DNA from: Chionis minor
Taxonomy: Eukaryota; Chordata; Aves; Charadriiformes; Chionididae
Direction of reading: 5' to 3'
Length of the DNA stretch: 64,000 nt
NCBI GenBank assembly: GCA_013398295.1
Contig: VZSF01007805.1
Location: 1,174,333 to 1,238,332, forward strand
How positions within the stretch are numbered: position 1 is the first letter of the stretch; the number at the start of each line of letters is the position of its first letter. The translations under genes were made by a program, and so were the position numbers. Shown one piece after another: positions 63,001 through 64,000 of the stretch. The notes below the pieces were generated by a model that did no database searches, was not told the origin of the DNA, and saw nothing but the letters and a program-made list of their open reading frames with translations.

Positions 63001-63521
63001 TTACCTTCTCTCTTCTAGTACATCACTCGCCTGCCAGAGAACCAGCACATCTGAACGCGTTTCCCGAGCACCCATCCTCCTTGAATTACCTGAGGCCCAA
63101 GAGGCAGAGACCTCAGATGCTGAATCTGAGCGGTACCAAGATGTCTGGGGTTCTCAGACCAAGGCCAGCAGGTCTAGACAGCCCATCGAGCAACCGCTAC
63201 GCCGGAGACTGGAGTAGTTGTGGGGAAAACTACTTCTTAAACCCGAAAGAGTGCCTGAGCGAAGCAGACTACGATGACGTCCCTTCGGAAGACACGGAGA
63301 GCGGGGATGACAGCAGCAAAGCAGAGGAGTCAGATGCCTCGGTCAGGCAGCCGCAGGCCGTCCCCAGGGAGCGCACCTTTCGGAACTACTTGACCATGCA
63401 AGCGATAGACTCCGCGGTGGATCACAGGGCAAACCTCAAAGACCTGCAGGAAAGTATTGATACTCTGATAGGAAACCTGGAAAGGGAACTCAACAAGAAC
63501 AAGCTAAATATGGGTTATTAA
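32509..63521 (+). CDS. SYDE2: SYDE2, synapse defective Rho GTPase-activating protein 2
   Basis: Seven exons (32509-32614, 36746-37489, 46640-47739, 50176-50302, 57284-57465, 58305-58536, 63019-63521) all have GT/AG borders and compatible phases, and join to about 997 aa. The protein stimulates GTP hydrolysis by Rho-family GTPases; its paralogue SYDE1 acts in presynaptic assembly and cytoskeletal control. The N-terminal part is disordered and Pro-rich, with the SYDE signature [12 protein letters not shown] near residue 172 and [14 protein letters not shown] in exon 3. A C2 domain spans about 478-600 and the RhoGAP domain about 612-826. Catalytic features are intact: the arginine finger in LYRLCGS (R656), Lys696 in [13 protein letters not shown] and Asn779 in NLAVCFGP. 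A basic/acidic tail ends in a short coiled coil. Human SYDE2 is longer (about 1194 aa), mainly in the disordered N-terminus. The start codon is obscured by an N at 32510. Confidence 0.96.
32615..36745 (+). other. SYDE2: SYDE2 intron 1
   Basis: 4131 bp. The first 450 bp belong to the CpG island. There is a T-run at 34807-34825. No coding exon or clear repeat is seen. The acceptor is TTTTTGGGAACAG. Confidence 0.85.
36746..37489 (+). CDS. SYDE2: SYDE2 exon 2 (disordered, Pro-rich region with SYDE signature)
   Basis: 744 nt, entering and leaving in phase 1. It starts [10 protein letters not shown]. An uninterrupted (CCT)8 codon run at 36892-36915 encodes eight prolines. The acidic segment [20 protein letters not shown] (start of the SYDE family signature) is at about 37120-37180. 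The in-frame sequence upstream of 36746 ([10 protein letters not shown]) is the intronic pyrimidine tract, not protein. Confidence 0.95.
36892..36915 (+). repeat. SYDE2: (CCT)8 coding microsatellite in SYDE2 exon 2
   Basis: Eight perfect CCT codons in a row encoding polyproline, followed by CTG-GAA-GAA. Confidence 0.97.
42179..42193. repeat. Poly(C) tract, 15 bases
   Basis: An uninterrupted C-run in SYDE2 intron 2. Similar C-runs occur at 31423-31433 and beside the gap at 16.85-17.05 kb. Confidence 0.95.
43573..43758 (-). mobile_element. Old CR1 LINE fragment (antisense) in SYDE2 intron 2
   Basis: On the + strand it shows the antisense CR1 sequence order: ATCATAGAACAGCCCACCTT, then TTGTCCAGTCACATCTTGAG, ACCTCCAGTGATGGGGACTC, and GTCCCTGGGCACATTGTTCC. 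Ends are approximate. A (TAAA)n stretch follows at about 43757-43770. Confidence 0.78.
45729..45772. other. Assembly gap (44 N) inside T-rich sequence
   Basis: Both sides of the gap carry TTATGATTTT followed by long T-runs with a single A interruption, so the flanks look like copies of one locus. Confidence 0.97.
46640..47739 (+). CDS. SYDE2: SYDE2 exon 3 (basic segment, C2 domain, start of RhoGAP)
   Basis: 1100 nt, entering in phase 1 after CTTCTACAG and leaving in phase 0 before GTACTG. It contains [30 protein letters not shown] and [11 protein letters not shown], all SYDE family blocks, then the C2 domain from about 47221 to 47590 ([15 protein letters not shown] onward). The first helix of RhoGAP is [18 protein letters not shown]. 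The in-frame sequence before 46640 is intronic. Confidence 0.97.
47740..50175 (+). other. SYDE2: SYDE2 intron 3
   Basis: 2436 bp, donor GTACTG and acceptor TTTTTGCTCCTAG. No coding exon or clear repeat is seen. Confidence 0.9.
50176..50302 (+). CDS. SYDE2: SYDE2 exon 4 (RhoGAP arginine finger)
   Basis: 127 nt that begins Val-Val-Gly-Leu-Tyr-Arg and contains [18 protein letters not shown]. The Arg of the G-x-Y-R-x-x-G motif is the catalytic arginine finger. It ends in Ile-Thr plus one base (phase 1). Confidence 0.97.
50672..50848 (+). mobile_element. CR1 LINE 3' end fragment
   Basis: A 3' terminal piece: AAGTGGTGGAATCGCCATCC, GGTGCTGAGGGACACGG, CTGGACTCAGTGATCTTAAA and GGTCTCTTCCAACCTAGGTG, ending in two GATTCTGTG units. 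Confidence 0.93.
51836..52619 (+). mobile_element. CR1 LINE, longest copy, with end of ORF2 and 3' UTR
   Basis: About 780 bp covering the C-terminal part of CR1 ORF2 and the 3' end. The first part reads in one frame ([18 protein letters not shown]). After one frame change the region 51995-52540 is open for 181 codons and shows ORF2 tail motifs such as [22 protein letters not shown]-like [12 protein letters not shown] and [13 protein letters not shown]. It ends GGTCCCTTCCAACCTGGGTG ATTCTATGATA. It is 5' truncated, and a non-autonomous relic. Confidence 0.95.
52886..53390 (-). mobile_element. CR1 LINE fragment (antisense), different subtype
   Basis: The 3' end of the element is at 52886 (antisense ACAGAATGTTAAGGGTTGGA). 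The body includes antisense CCAGAGTCGGAGACTCCACC, TTCCTCCTCGTGTTCAGATG and CTTTCCTCATAAGGAAGATG, and reaches CCCAGCACTGTGTTCAG near 53375. It matches the subtype of the copies at 9.2 and 22.5 kb rather than the neighbour at 51.8 kb. Confidence 0.94.
55025..55048. repeat. Poly(A) tract, 24 bases
   Basis: An uninterrupted A-run in SYDE2 intron 4. Confidence 0.97.
56880..56936. repeat. Two-copy tandem repeat (33 bp period), each copy with a small hairpin
   Basis: The unit GCACCCCTCTTCTCTGGGTG plus CAGG occurs at 56880-56903 and 56913-56936. GCACCC and GGGTGC inside each unit are inverted repeats that can pair around a CTCTTCTCT-type loop. Confidence 0.85.
57284..57465 (+). CDS. SYDE2: SYDE2 exon 5 (RhoGAP core)
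   Basis: 182 nt after TCTTGTGAAG at 57283. It completes the glycine codon and reads [19 protein letters not shown], the conserved K-x-x-x-R-x-L-P-x-P-L block of RhoGAP. It ends with DVEK in phase 0 before donor GTGAGC. The in-frame sequence upstream of 57284 is intronic. Confidence 0.96.
57466..58304 (+). other. SYDE2: SYDE2 intron 5
   Basis: 839 bp, donor GTGAGC and acceptor TTGTTCTTCTAG. Nothing else is recognised. Confidence 0.93.
58305..58536 (+). CDS. SYDE2: SYDE2 exon 6 (end of RhoGAP)
   Basis: 232 nt that starts [10 protein letters not shown]. It contains [15 protein letters not shown], in which the Asn is the conserved RhoGAP residue, and ends [13 protein letters not shown] in phase 1 before GTACTG. 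The real exon begins two codons before the first ATG at 58311. Confidence 0.96.
58537..63018 (+). other. SYDE2: SYDE2 intron 6
   Basis: 4482 bp. It holds an A/C-rich simple tract at about 59100-59145. No exon or recognisable transposon was found. Confidence 0.88.
63019..63521 (+). CDS. SYDE2: SYDE2 exon 7 (C-terminal region) with stop
   Basis: It follows acceptor CTCTCTTCTAG at 63018 and begins Val-His-His-Ser-Pro. It contains LRPKRQRP and [15 protein letters not shown], conserved in SYDE1 and SYDE2, then an acidic patch and the final [14 protein letters not shown] coiled-coil tail. The stop is TAA at 63519-63521. A competing open frame over 62900-63217 is a shadow. Confidence 0.96.
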
Positions 63522-64000
63522 ATCCTGTCCTTGTGTGATGCCTCCTCCTAGTGCCTCCGCGCCCCTCACCGGGCTTCTCGCAGCCGTGTGAGGAGTGATG
63601 GCGACCTTGAACCCCTTGTGGTACGGCCACCACCCACCTTGCGTTAACACATTTTAAGCCATTCCGTTACGTTTCTGCCTTTCGTTAGAAGAAGGCGTTG
63701 GCCTGATTCTGGTGTCAGAGACAGCCTTAGAGATGGTGAGGTGATTCCACATAGTGGCATTTCTCCCTAAAAATACTGTGCACTTAGGTGGTTTGGGCAA
63801 TGCCTGGCAGAAGATAAAGCAACATCTCTGCTGTCGGTGGCAGCAGAAGTCCTCATTCCTGAAACCCTAGCTCCGGTACAGATGTTCCTCTCAGAAGAGG
63901 ATGAACGCTGCTTGGCCTGAGTTCTGCAGCATGGACTTCAGATAGACTCATTTTACTATATATGCAATGGCTGCTATGAAAAATGCTTTATATATATATA
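63522..64000 (+). other. SYDE2: SYDE2 3' untranslated region (cut by window edge)
   Basis: Non-coding sequence after the stop, with no AATAAA hexamer seen before the window ends. The last 12 bases are (TA)6. Confidence 0.75.

Overview
This is a 64 kb piece of a vertebrate nuclear genome, almost certainly from a bird. It has long introns, spliced coding exons with GT/AG borders, two CpG-island promoters and many CR1 LINE fragments with avian-style 3' ends. I see no Alu or L1 sequence. Two assembly gaps (16856-16998 and 45729-45772) and two single N bases (9620 and 32510) show that it is a draft assembly. Nothing prokaryotic is present.

Three genes lie head to tail on the + strand. In humans the same three genes are neighbours in the same relative order. 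BCL10 (exons at 3106-3394 and 4503-4870; the short first coding exon is not found and probably lies left of the window) encodes the CARD adaptor of the CARD11-BCL10-MALT1 NF-kB signalling complex. The C1orf52 orthologue (8156-8416, 8506-8713, 10235-10317) is complete at 183 aa and is a small, charged, probably nuclear protein of unknown role. SYDE2 (seven exons between 32509 and 63521) is a C2 plus RhoGAP protein of about 997 aa. Its start codon falls on an N.

Layout: 1-3105 is presumed BCL10 intron 1; 3106-6884 holds the rest of BCL10 with its 3' UTR; 7.85-8.92 kb is the CpG island of C1orf52, whose exon 3 and 3' UTR reach about 10.9 kb; 10.9-32.0 kb is intergenic; 32.03-33.08 kb is the CpG island with SYDE2 exon 1; 33-63.5 kb is the SYDE2 body; 63522-64000 is SYDE2 3' UTR. 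CR1 copies lie in C1orf52 intron 2, in the intergenic region and in SYDE2 introns 2 and 4.

The most unusual item is in the intergenic stretch at about 14.74-16.38 kb. It is a heavily decayed block that reads, in order and with roughly correct spacing, as Ty3/gypsy-type reverse transcriptase, RNase H end and integrase motifs in shifting + strand frames. Birds are dominated by CR1 and endogenous retroviruses, so an old gypsy-type pol relic is worth checking. The second notable item is the N at 32510: the open frame of SYDE2 exon 1 has no in-frame ATG, and family alignment places the initiator exactly on that base.
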